Below are positions 1-10,371 of a stretch of DNA of 64,000 bases, piece by piece; within the stretch, counting starts at the first letter, position 1; each line of letters starts with the position of its first letter. Source of the stretch: Trichaptum fuscoviolaceum (Eukaryota > Basidiomycota > Agaricomycetes > Hymenochaetales > Trichaptaceae); contig CAJSYZ010000001.1 of assembly GCA_910574455.1 (NCBI GenBank), positions 1,533,424 to 1,597,423 of the forward strand. Reading direction: 5' to 3'. The notes under the pieces were generated by a model that searched no databases, had not been told where the DNA came from, and worked only from the letters and a program-made list of their open reading frames with translations. The position numbers and the translations under genes were made by a program.

Positions 1-330
1 GTCCTGAAACGCCGTTTTAAGGCCATCAGGCAGCCAGGCAACACTTCAGGCAGGCATGACAACGCTTCAACCCATTTAAGGAAGCTCCAGGACGCGCCAG
101 CCGCCGTTAGCAATCTCTGATGTATTACACTTGAGCACTGAAATCCTGACTTGCATTCTGATGCACTGAGAGACGGCTTGCATCCTGAAACACTCCTTAT
201 TTCAGTGAGATAAGGCAATCAGTGTATTTTCAGACGAAGTAGCGACCCTTCAGACAGGTGCCAGCCAAATCAGGACGCGTCAGGACGCGTCAGTCGCCGT
301 AAGCAAAAGGAAGTTTCCCTGATGTGAGTC
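1..330. repeat. Patch of diverged short direct repeats
   Basis: The unit AGGACGCG(C/T)CAG(C/T)CGCCGT(T/A)AGCAA occurs near 91-112 and again near 281-305. In the second copy an extra TCAGGACGCG is duplicated at about 270-289. The word TCCTGAAAC also recurs at about 2 and 183, and CAGG/TCAG words are frequent throughout. This looks like a decayed minisatellite or the edge of a degraded mobile element. No reading frame is supported here. Confidence 0.4.
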
Positions 331-742
331 TCTGAACCCTGGCAATTGCATCTTGGATCAACTCAGAACAATATCTGCATTAACAACATTTGACATTCTC
401 GTTTATCTATCGATGTTTAAACGGTGGACAAACAGACGCGTAGTACGCTGCGTTTGGTGACTCTTCTCCGCTACTTTGCATATAATTCAGAATGTTCGTT
501 CCACAACGTAAAGGGGGGAATCGGTAGACTGTTGGTATAAATCTATGCAAGTCTTTTTTATCTTTTACATTGCACTCAGGACAACTAAAATGACAGACTG
601 GCAGCCTGAGTAGCACAAGGGCAGGGTTGGTCTTTAACTTGAAGTTATTGGAGTTCCTAATGCAGTAGTAACCACTATAACGGTGAAGTCAAACTTATCT
701 GATGGCAAGTACTTTCCTTTGCTTTCTACCACCATAAAGATC

Positions 743-1945
743 ATGCCTGCATCTATTTCACCAATCATTCTATCTCTACTGCTCGACACTATAGTGGAGG
801 AGATGGTCCACATGGAAGGACTTCAAGGGTTTCCTAAGGATGTTCATTGGGTTTGTCTCGACGGGAAGCCAGACAAGTTGTCGAGGTCGCTGCTGAAAGC
901 AATGAGCCTGGTCTGTCGCGAATGGACGAAGCCGGCCCAGGACATCTTGCATCACCGAGTCTTTCTCAAAAGCCCTTCCTTACAGCAGTTTTTAGAAAGC
1001 CGACTGTCGGGGCCATGGGTCCGGGAATTGCAATTCTGGGAGCACCATCGCTCTGAACACCAGGACGAGAAGACAGCCTTATTGTCGAAGCTGTTTGCGG
1101 AAAGGCTGACAGGCCTGGTCGCACTATCTGTTGGTAGCGAATATCGGTCGAGCTGGCCCCGAAATATTGCACCCTATCTTAGCAGCCTTGCCTCTGTAAC
1201 CCATCTTCGGGCGCTGCACATCCAATGTTTATTGGGACCAAAAAGCTTACTTCAAATCTACCGGGCTATAGCAAGGATGCATAACCTTGAAACTCTTTCT
1301 CTTCTAGGCACTTGGGAAGATGAAGGGGATAATCGTCCTCTGGCGTCGGAGTTGATTGGAATACATCCTCCGGCGTCACTCAAAAGGCTCCTTTTCCGAC
1401 TTGAAGTCGACGCTATGCCTACGCAGGAACTCCTATCCTGGATCCTACAAGCTCGTGATGACTATGCTCTGCAAGAGCTACGGTTGGTTGTCACCGTATT
1501 GGAAGGCAACGATAACATAGGGTGTTACGGTCCTACTATTTTGGAATCCCTCTTAGAAACCCTTCCACTCCTAAAGACACTTCTACTCGGGGACAGCTAC
1601 ACATATCCCATCGATATTCAAAGAGCGCTTGTTGATAAATGTACTTCCTTGCGGGAGCTACATCTATTTGCCGAACCAGAGCACTCGCTGCCGCCTTCCC
1701 TGGAGCGCCTTTGCTGGGGACACGATACCTTTCAGCGTTTCGGAACAATCGAGTTCGAGGATATGGTGCTGTCGAGGTTTTTGGAACTCGAGCTTGCATC
1801 TGGTGGAGTGTCGAACCTTCGCTTCGTACATATTTCAAATGCGGATGTGGGAGAGTTTTTTCCTCAAACCAAGAAGGTTTGCCACAAGCATGGAATTAAA
1901 TTCATCCGTGGATGCAATTTATCCGGGACTTGGTCTCGAGATTGA
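743..1945 (+). CDS. F-box-like/LRR family protein, paralog 1 of 3
   Basis: Intronless frame of about 400 residues. The first ATG in frame is at 743; the frame is open slightly upstream but without an ATG. The N-terminal part has an F-box-like hydrophobic helix (about residues 8-25), then the family signature LVCREWTKPAQDIL with a following VRELQFW. The rest is a run of irregular leucine-rich repeats of the type used for substrate recognition in SCF ubiquitin ligases. The two following genes share the same block order, so this is the first member of a tandem family. The F-box assignment rests on family resemblance; the Skp1-binding segment is weak. Exact substrate and role are unknown. Confidence 0.7.
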   Translation: MPASISPIILSLLLDTIVEEMVHMEGLQGFPKDVHWVCLDGKPDKLSRSLLKAMSLVCREWTKPAQDILHHRVFLKSPSLQQFLESRLSGPWVRELQFWEHHRSEHQDEKTALLSKLFAERLTGLVALSVGSEYRSSWPRNIAPYLSSLASVTHLRALHIQCLLGPKSLLQIYRAIARMHNLETLSLLGTWEDEGDNRPLASELIGIHPPASLKRLLFRLEVDAMPTQELLSWILQARDDYALQELRLVVTVLEGNDNIGCYGPTILESLLETLPLLKTLLLGDSYTYPIDIQRALVDKCTSLRELHLFAEPEHSLPPSLERLCWGHDTFQRFGTIEFEDMVLSRFLELELASGGVSNLRFVHISNADVGEFFPQTKKVCHKHGIKFIRGCNLSGTWSRD

Positions 1946-2094
1946 TTGTGGAGGATCTCCCTTTATCAATTCTAATATCGCATAGCATTTTATACACGAA
2001 TCTTTGGGTCTTCTGTTTTGTGATGCGATCACAGTATAACTTGAAGTAGTATTAGTCAGCACCACGACTTCAAGTTCAATTTGGACTCGCGTCT

Positions 2095-2128
2095 CTCCTC
2101 TTCCTCTTCCTCTTCCTCTTCCTCTTCC
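2095..2128. repeat. CTCTTC microsatellite
   Basis: About five tandem copies of the hexamer CTCTTC/TTCCTC between the first two F-box-like genes. It is probably a pyrimidine-rich tract in the intergenic or leader sequence of the gene at 2390. Confidence 0.8.
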
Positions 2129-2389
2129 AACAAGTTCTGTATGCGACTAGCTATAACCTCGCAGACCTCTCGTGAGTCTCTTACGTGATCTCACCAAATA
2201 TACTTTATCACTTACAAATTAAATATGTAGTTGACATCGGACAAACCTCTCGCATGGTTCGTTAGTTCAGTGCACAGGATATCGTGTACCACAAAAAGTG
2301 AAGATTCAGTTCTTTACCTTGTGTATGTTATTTTCAATACGTGTCTATGCTCCGAATAATTGATGATGAAGGTATCATAGAAATAGATC

Positions 2390-3733
2390 ATGGCGGAAGA
2401 TCGAGGTATCTCGCATCATCTCCCAAACCATCATGGCACGCCGTTGATGGGTAACGTGCCGATTGCCGTTTTCTATCACGTACTCGAATATCTCCGTGCT
2501 ACCATGCGCAGTACTGAGAGTGTGTTAGGATTTCCGAAGGAGGCGAACTTCGCAGTCGGTAGGACCGTACCTGATTATGAAACCCGGATGCTGAACAACG
2601 TGATGAGCAGAGTACACCGCGAGTTCACAACCTTCGCCCAAGGTACTCTCCGGAGCAGACTATTTATCTCAAATTGGAGAAGTTTGAAACCACTTTTGGA
2701 TCTTGGTTTATGTGGTCCTCAAGTTCGAGAGCTGTCGTTCTATTATAACAGTCGCGACGACATCGATGATGATCTATTCATGCGACCTAAGGCCAGACTC
2801 GACAATACGAAGGCCAATCTACAGCAAATGATTTCGAAGTTATCGAACCTTCATGCACTACATCTCACATTTGATCACGAAAACGTCGCTATGTCAGAGT
2901 TTAGGGCTGCAAATTTTCTTGACGTTATCCCGATAAACTCCACGCTTCAGGCGCTTCATATTCAACTAGACTGGACTCGCGAGAGTCTTACCCGGCTATG
3001 CGAGGTCGTGTCGGAAAGCAAGAGCTTGTCCGTCTTGTCTATCCTGGGGATGTACGAGGATGACGAAGAAACTACGGCGCCGAATGTTCCACTAATGACC
3101 AAGAGCCCTCCTGCATCTCTCAAAAGGTTACTGTTGTCTTTGCGTGGCAACCTCTCCGACATACATCGATGGTTTCTCCGTCCTCGCAATGGTTTTGCTT
3201 TGCGCGAATTGCGACTTCACCTGTGGGGTTTCGATGGCGCGGCCCTCGCATCTTCCTTGTCAGATGCATGCCCATTACTTCTAGAACTGTCGTTAGAGTT
3301 TCAACTACTGTGCAGCAAGTCGGGGTCTGTCGTGCAGGCGATGGAGGATGCGGCAGCAGGGGTAGTTGTCAGATGCAGCTCCCTACAACACCTGTGGCTG
3401 AACATGTCACCTACGTTCCCTCTTCCAAGGACACTAAAAAGCTTGCACCAAATCCAGAATATGGCGATAGACCAGACGACGTACCGTGACCCCCGTCAGT
3501 CCGATAAAGCGAGAGACAACGAATTGAAGACATACTTGCAAACACAACTTCTTTCTGGCGAACTTCCTAATCTCCTTGGGGTGTATCTGCCTGTGTGGAA
3601 GATTTTCACACGAAACGGCGAATGCTTGCTTTCAGCGACGAAGGAGTTTTGCGAAGGGCAAGGGATCGATTTTCAGACAGGAAGTACTTCCGCGCCGTAT
3701 ACATGGGATCGTGATATCTCTTTGAAGGACTGA
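2390..3733 (+). CDS. F-box-like/LRR family protein, paralog 2 of 3
   Basis: Single-exon frame of 447 residues starting at an ATG. It shows the same arrangement as its neighbours: an N-terminal helix followed by a short FP motif (GFPKEA), a diverged form of the WTKPAQ signature (MSRVHREFTTFAQGTL), VRELSF, then irregular leucine-rich repeats to the end. The signature is less conserved than in paralogs 1 and 3, and the WTKPAQ core is replaced by FTTFAQ, suggesting relaxed constraint or specialisation. About 445 bp separate it from the previous gene and 380 bp from the next, all on the same strand, consistent with tandem duplication. Likely a substrate-recognition protein, but the function is inferred only from fold type. 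Confidence 0.68.
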   Translation: MAEDRGISHHLPNHHGTPLMGNVPIAVFYHVLEYLRATMRSTESVLGFPKEANFAVGRTVPDYETRMLNNVMSRVHREFTTFAQGTLRSRLFISNWRSLKPLLDLGLCGPQVRELSFYYNSRDDIDDDLFMRPKARLDNTKANLQQMISKLSNLHALHLTFDHENVAMSEFRAANFLDVIPINSTLQALHIQLDWTRESLTRLCEVVSESKSLSVLSILGMYEDDEETTAPNVPLMTKSPPASLKRLLLSLRGNLSDIHRWFLRPRNGFALRELRLHLWGFDGAALASSLSDACPLLLELSLEFQLLCSKSGSVVQAMEDAAAGVVVRCSSLQHLWLNMSPTFPLPRTLKSLHQIQNMAIDQTTYRDPRQSDKARDNELKTYLQTQLLSGELPNLLGVYLPVWKIFTRNGECLLSATKEFCEGQGIDFQTGSTSAPYTWDRDISLKD

Positions 3734-4114
3734 TGTGATATATGTGGACGATTGTTTGTACTTTTATTATACAGTATATCGAAAATCTTGCATTTTGCAT
3801 TTCCCTGCTATTTTTTCGATGAACTTTTCTCCGCCACCCATTTCACCTTTGGCCAAGTATGCTAACAGCGAAAATATAGACAGTGTGCTTTCCCCCAGAC
3901 ATACGGGTAATGCGACACTTCGCCCTGGCTGTAATAAGTGTATGTTCAAATTCATGGATGAAGTGACATCGTGGCTGCCAGTGTGACAGCCTGAGTGTGC
4001 CGCATTTGGACTACTAGTACACCGCGTCCGAGTTGAACGCATTGCACGACGAAAGCTGCCAGTGTTGTTCTCAACCTCTCATTGTCATACAACTACAACA
4101 CCCATTAAACGCAC

Positions 4115-5602
4115 ATGAATGAGGAACTCTTGCTTCTCCATAAAACATACAACGTCAAGGTTCAATTCAAGACATATTCGGACGCACTCATCGCTAAACT
4201 GTCTCTTCAACTAGGATGGCGGGCAGACGACATTGACTTACTGCTTGACGTGGTCCATGATCCAAGATTCGACCGAAAGGACTTGACAATCAGAAAGACT
4301 AATGATATCGAGGAACGCGTGGCGGAATATCGGAAGGAACGGGCAGACCTACGCTCATCAGGAGGTTTGGCAATGACCGGCAGCATGCCAGACATTGTCC
4401 GTGACCTGGTACTCGTCGAGATTCGAGAAGAACTCGACAGTAGGGAAAGTTTCATGGGCTTCCCCGATATCACTGATGCAAGTCTTAGACGTGGCCTACC
4501 GGACGAAACGAATGCACGAATGTTATTGAAAAACATAAGCCTCGTCCATCGCACATGGACCAAACCTGCTCAAGACATTCTGAGAAGCAGAGTGTATCTT
4601 GGCAGGCCTAGCTCAATCGCACGCTTCTTATCCAGTCTAAAGGCTGTTGAACAAGTTCGCGAACTTCAAGACTGGCATATGGAGTTTAGTAATATTTTCA
4701 ACAAGGCCGAGGAGGAAATGGACGTCGAACCTTTGATGCGAATTCTTTATGGGAGACTTTCAAACCTTCGTGCTCTATCTATCAGCATAGGACGTCCAGA
4801 TACAGACGCTGTGCTATCCCCGCTCGACTTCATGCTTCCTGGCTCATCGCTCAGATCGCTTCACGTACACGGAATTTGGACATGTTGTTCACTCACAAAA
4901 CTATGCGAGGTGATTACGAACATGCCAAGGCTCTCGGTCCTCTCCATCATCGGTCATACATTCTGGGACGACACGAATGCCGCAGACTACAACCTACCTG
5001 ACTACATTCTATCACCGCCTCCTTCACTTACCAAACTGCTCTTTTCTTATTATTGTTTGGGAGGACGAACTCTTCCAGAAAAGATTCTTACCTGGCTTTT
5101 CCGACCTCGCGGGGATTATGCACTACGGGAACTCAGACTGCATGTTCACAAGGATCATAGCGAGCCTCACACCTTTCGCACTTTGATTTCCCCATTGTCG
5201 TGTGCGCTAGGCCCTTCGCTGGAGACCTTGGTGCTTCATCTCAATTTACCGCGGGAAACCTCCTATACCGATATCGTAAACTTGATCCACACTTGCTCTT
5301 CCTTGAGACATTTGCACCTGCACGCGGACCAAAACGCAGAAATTCCAACCTTTTCTCTCCCTAGCTCGCTGGAAACTCTGCATATTTCGGGCATGCGTAA
5401 TGGGCATCGTGCAGGGTTAGTTGACCAACGAATCAAGAACTGGCTAGGTACCCTAATTATTGCAGGGGACATGCCACAACGTTGCAAGATCTACATTCCG
5501 CGCGCAGTGATGCATGATGATGCGGAGACGCCAAAGTTGTGTGAATTGCATGGCTTAGCCGGACAGGAGGACCCTGGTCCGGGTTGGACATGGAGACGAT
5601 AA
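4115..5602 (+). CDS. F-box-like/LRR family protein, paralog 3 of 3, with N-terminal extension
   Basis: Single-exon frame of 495 residues. The family homology begins at about residue 88, where MPDIVRDLVLVEI resembles the start of paralog 1. The signature SLVHRTWTKPAQDIL and VRELQDW follow, then leucine-rich repeats. The first 85 or so residues are charged, probably helical, and have no counterpart in the other two copies. They could be a real extension or an upstream stretch joined by a mis-chosen start; internal ATGs at codons 85 and 89 would give a protein the size of its paralogs. The frame is intact and the codon pattern is uniform, so I keep the long start with a caveat. Confidence 0.68.
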   Translation: MNEELLLLHKTYNVKVQFKTYSDALIAKLSLQLGWRADDIDLLLDVVHDPRFDRKDLTIRKTNDIEERVAEYRKERADLRSSGGLAMTGSMPDIVRDLVLVEIREELDSRESFMGFPDITDASLRRGLPDETNARMLLKNISLVHRTWTKPAQDILRSRVYLGRPSSIARFLSSLKAVEQVRELQDWHMEFSNIFNKAEEEMDVEPLMRILYGRLSNLRALSISIGRPDTDAVLSPLDFMLPGSSLRSLHVHGIWTCCSLTKLCEVITNMPRLSVLSIIGHTFWDDTNAADYNLPDYILSPPPSLTKLLFSYYCLGGRTLPEKILTWLFRPRGDYALRELRLHVHKDHSEPHTFRTLISPLSCALGPSLETLVLHLNLPRETSYTDIVNLIHTCSSLRHLHLHADQNAEIPTFSLPSSLETLHISGMRNGHRAGLVDQRIKNWLGTLIIAGDMPQRCKIYIPRAVMHDDAETPKLCELHGLAGQEDPGPGWTWRR

Positions 5603-5921
5603 GTTGAGGGTCCTTTTCAATCCCTTTATCGCAGTGCTTTGTAGACATATTTTACATAGGAGTAAATCATAGATATCTGGACAAAGACTTGGAATCTGTA
5701 TAGACTTTCACGGTGATAAGCGTAAAGTTAGAGTTGGAACTCCGAGAGCAAAGCCAATAGAGATCTTGTATTGATGGAGCACGTGATACAATGTTTGGAA
5801 TGGTTACCGGATGTGGCTCGGGAAAGTTGGGAACAGCGCGTGGTGGACACAACGTCCACGGGCCACGAGCCAACATTGACGACTGCAGCGCACATCAACG
5901 ACGTCTTCGTCGTCTACCGCG

Positions 5922-7885
5922 ATGAGCAGGCGCGACTCCCGTGTACATATTGCGGTACGACAGAACGACACCCTCCTTGAACTCGAAAATTGTATGTCCA
6001 TATTCCATCTTGAACCTATTCCACCGAGATTAAGCTTGCTGACGCTGGCGGTCATGTGCGACAGTTAAGAAGAAATTTCTGTTCGCAAATAAACAGATAA
6101 CAAAGTGCGCTTATCTCGAGATCTGACGATGGCGCGGTCGTTGACTCCTTATCTTCTCCAGGCAGAACTGTAGCCTCAGCTTGAAGATTGAAGAACTTAA
6201 TGCACATATTTCATCGCTCTACGTGGAGAACCTTCGACTCAGGGCATCTGAGATCGCTTTGCAGTCCCAATTGAAGAGGGAAAGGGTCAAATGTCAGAAG
6301 ATAATGGCCGATGCGGAGGCTGCGGTAAGTTTACTTCGACAAATCTTGGCAATCAGTGCTAATTATCTGCCACCAGACTGTAAATCTCCTGAGGCATTTC
6401 GGTATAATACGTGAATCGTATAATGTTCCATCGTCCGGGCCACCATCAACGAAGGACTTAGAATCTCCTCCACCAATCACACGTAAAGGTCCTCAACCCC
6501 GTTCTCCCTCCGCGCCTCGATTAGCGTTGCAACCCAGCGTGCCAGACATTGCTGAAGACCCCGAAGAACATTGCGAAGCCTCATCTGAAGAGAACAACCA
6601 CCTTGTGCAACTTGAGAGCAGCAATCCCCCAGTCACCTCCAGGAAGCCTCGCAAAAGTGCTTCTCGATTACCAGTCCCATCTCGTGTTGGGTCTCCACCA
6701 CCACCACCTTCTCCTTCTACTCTATCTCTTAATGGTATCCTTGGGGAATCTGGCTCGATACGACAAAAGAAGCTTTCAAGACGAGCGAGTGGTTTGATGA
6801 CTATACCATCTGAACTACCACCTCGTCCTTCAAGCCCGATTTGTGGTTCAGCAATGCACGATGAATCTGACTTGACCGACAATGACGAGGAAGATCTGAC
6901 GCTCGGAGAGACTGGCGTCAATCTTTCAGAAGTCCCGCAGAAGGAGGAGGAACATAAGAAACGGAGGAAAGAGAAGAGAAACAAGGCGAAGGAAGAAAGC
7001 GAAAGTGATGTCGCTAGGGAAAAGAAGGAGAGAAAGAAACCCAGAGAAACCAATCCCGTTCAAGTCATCAAGCTCAAGGATGTGACGAACTCGCCTCGCC
7101 GTAGGCGAGTCCCACCACCAACTGATTCGGGAAGCGAGAGTGAGTCCATCGGCGTAGTGTTTGACGATTTATAAATCTTAATCATTGCCGTCTAGTAGAT
7201 AGTGCAAAGATGGCATCCGAGAAATCTGAAGTAACCGACTACATGTCAAGCGTTAAACACCTCCGGGACGATAGTCCCTACCTACCCACTCCACTTCCCT
7301 CGAGTGCCAATACCCCTGTATCACAGTACGCACCACTACCTATAAATGGGGTCGAGAATGGAGCTGGTCGCGAAAGACGTTCCCGGAAGAGTGTCAACTA
7401 CGCTGAGCCGAAGCTGAACACGTAAGTAGTGTGCGATCTCCTTATGCTTACTCTTTGCTGAATGACCTTTCTGCAGTAAAATGCGTAAACCTGATGTAAT
7501 CCCTCCGCTCGCGTCGCGTCATTCTCTGCCCGCCATGTCATCGTTCATCGTGACACCGGCTCCCTCTCCCCACCCATCTCAAGGTCGAAGCAGTAGTGAG
7601 AGCATGCATGACACCGACGAACAGACCGAGTCTCATGCAATTCGACATTCCATTTCGTCAACCACCCTCTCAAAACGCAAGCGAGTTTCGAAGTCTCCGA
7701 TCGGAGAGGGCAGCGATGACGATCGGGAAGACGATGGTGGTGCGGACGCCGACGCAGAATTCAGTGACTTCAAGAGTAACTGGTCTGGTGTCAGCTCACG
7801 GAAGAAGAGTTCTCCAAATGGCGCTGATAGTGGAAAGCGAAGACTTGAGAGTGAAGAAAGTCGACGACACAGTATTGCCGTATAG
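5922..7885 (+). CDS. SGO1: Shugoshin, protector of centromeric cohesin
   Basis: Shugoshin recruits PP2A to centromeres and shields cohesin from separase. Six exons are read: 5922-5991, 6065-6104, 6162-6324, 6377-7139, 7196-7421 and 7477-7885. The N-terminus begins MSRRDSRV and runs into the conserved coiled coil (KKKFLFANKQITKQN, then LKIEELNAHISSLYVENLRL), which is the PP2A and dimerisation region. A long disordered basic/acidic middle follows. The diagnostic C-terminal shugoshin box is present as RRSRKSVNYAEPKLNT, joined across the last intron to KMRKPD; this box binds phosphorylated H2A. The exon joins are phase-consistent. The boundary of the fourth intron (7140-7195) is the least certain. 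It converges on the gene at 8307-10371. Confidence 0.92.
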
Positions 7886-8306
7886 GATTATTCACCTCTA
7901 CCTATTTCTCTATCTCTTCCTTCCTTCTCACTCCTTTACTCCCGTAAAATAATGTTTTCTTATTGATGACCATCACGAGCTTTCACTATCCACACTTTAG
8001 ATTGTTATTGTTCCTTCCATGCCACCACGTTCTTTCTCGCAAGTGTATTATATCCGTTCATATTGCATTATTTTGGGTACCCTCCCTTTTTGAAGTACTC
8101 TATTGGAAGTGGGTGTACGAATTTTGATAGTAGGAAAAGGAGATTTGTGTATCTTATGTACAGGTGAATTTGAAATCCAGAGCTCTCCAAATTGATAGTT
8201 ATTGTTCGAAATACAAACACGCTTACAATAACAGGTATCGCATCCATACTGTCACAAATAACACAAGACATTTAAAAAATCTGAACCAGATACAAAATTA
8301 ACATCG
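7886..8306. other. Convergent 3' intergenic region
   Basis: About 420 bp between the stops of shugoshin and the minus-strand gene. It is AT-rich with pyrimidine tracts and presumably holds both 3' UTRs. No gene is seen. Confidence 0.7.
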
Positions 8307-10371
8307 TTACAGCGATGTGATGAGACTCGCGCTAGTCAGCTCCTCGACTCTCCGAGCTTCGTCATCGTCATCGTCTTCATCCCTCACCCACGCGGCGAAA
8401 TCAACATCTTTCTCTAGAAAGTTGCTCACTTGATTAACGCGAGACTCCAGATCAAACTGGGAATTGTAAACCATGCCCATCAGACCTGAGCTTGCGCGGT
8501 GGAGCCCCCCTCCAGCGCTTGAGGGCTGACTGGGATCCAACTGTGATCGAGATGTAGCACTGCGCGGATTAGACGGCGATCGAAGATGTCTGGCCAAGGG
8601 GGAAGCCTGAGTAGACTGGCCGAGCGGAGCGAATTTCTCTGGATTTTGTGTGAAATTTAACGGCGATGTCGGAGAACTAGGAAGGTGCGCCGACATGATT
8701 GATCCTGACGAATCACCGGACGCCGGCGATGAGAAGTATGACCGCTCTGACTTTGCAGGAGACGGATCTCCGGCTTCGCTCGCTGCTTCGGGGTTCATTT
8801 GTTCTTCTCGCAGCCTATCCTTACGAGATGGAGGCCGGGGACGAGGTATGGACTTGCGAGATGTAGCAAGAAGATCAATGGCCGCACGTTGGTCAGGGGT
8901 GGTCGGCACACCCGGTATTCTACGCACGACACTACCACCACCATTGATGAGAAACGAAGGCGTTGAAGGACCGTTCGATGACTTATACGATGCGGGCATC
9001 GTCCTGTGTTTCTTCAAAGGCTGTTTTTCCGGCGTCCGAGGGGTGGTCTGCGAGGTCGCCGTCATGGGAGCGCCGTCTTCGGGGGGAGGTGTCAGTGGTC
9101 GTACATGCTTGTTCTCGGCCAAAAATAGAATAGGCTGTGCAGTGCCAGAATCTAAAGAAGCTGTATGATGCACATTTCTTGAGTTTGGTACTGGAGAGTC
9201 CTGAGAGGAGGGTGGAGGTGAAGGAGGAGTTGCGACTTCCGAAATTCGCTGAACTAAAGGATTAACACCTTCGGCTGTCTCAGATACCGTAGCGATATCA
9301 ATATGCGGCCGCAATTCTAGTACATCTTGCTGTGCCAGATTAAGCGCTGGAACAACATTTCTCTTGGGCGTCGATGTCGGTAGCTGTGATGGGAAAGATG
9401 AAGGAAGATATGTCTGAGAAAAAAGATAGAGGTTAGCTTAATATCATCAAATTCAAACGAGTCTGTACCGAAACATTCAACGACCGAGGCAGTTGGCCCT
9501 GCTCCGCCTCTGAAATCTGTAAGGCTAGATCACTCTTGCTCGCAAAGCCCGATATTGACAAGGGTGAGTGCTTGTCGTCAGCAGGGCAGTCAGGAGCCGC
9601 GACCATGTCTGCGGTAATTTGATGATCCAGTGCACCCATTTCAGAGTCATTAGAAATCGGAGGCGGCTGAGGCGGTGTCGGGGCAACCTCATTTGAATTC
9701 ATATCCGAAGCGCTCGAGACAGGTATGCTAGCCTTCGTAGCTTTGGTTGTCTTCAACATGGAGGATCGTTTGACCACAGCGAAACCCAACTTTGTCTGTT
9801 GCGTTTCCTTTGGTTGTGACGGAGTTTTCTCAATCGCAAATTTTGATGAGGGAACCAGCCCAGTCTTCCAGCCCATCACTTTATCTCTTGAAGACAGAGG
9901 TTTACTCTTGGGCGGCACAAATTTCAGGCTCTCGCGTTGCTTTCCCTTGAAATTGACGCGTTGTTCAGCCACTCGCTTCTCCCACTCTAACCATTCCTCC
10001 TCTGTATCCGCGAGAACATATGGAATATCTGGGCCATCATGCGATGCCGCTGGTTGACGCGACGCATATCCTAATTTCGTACTTCGTAGCTTGCAAAGGT
10101 CTCCGATGTATCTTCCTCCACGTACAGCTTCTTCGATGGTAGCCTGTAGCTTCTCTGACCGCTCCTGAGACGTTGGCGATGATGGTTCGGAGGCTGGATA
10201 CAGTTCCTCAGGCAGTGCAGCAATCGACAGGTGCCAGTGAGATAATCGGGAAGTATACGAAAGGCCCTGTGGCCTCTTCGTCCCTGTCGATGTACTAGAA
10301 AGACTTGATGATGGTGTTGCCTCTAACGGAGGCACTTCAGTAGGCGGAAAGACGGGTGTGTATAGAGACAT
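8307..10371 (-). CDS. Unrecognised low-complexity basidiomycete protein, two exons
   Basis: I do not recognise a named family. Two exons (10371-9469 and 9413-8307) joined by a 55-bp intron give 669 residues. The N-terminal third is the most ordered: a segment around LSHWHLSIAALPEELYP, then charged helices (TEEEWLEWEKRVAEQR). The middle is rich in Ser, Pro and Thr with several SP/TP dipeptides, which could be kinase sites. The C-terminus has a compact motif YNSQFDLESRVNQVSNFL followed by an acidic run of seven or more Asp/Glu. This pattern suggests a regulated nuclear or cytoskeletal scaffold, but that is a guess. It converges on shugoshin, with about 420 bp of plain 3' sequence between the stops. 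Confidence 0.75.
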
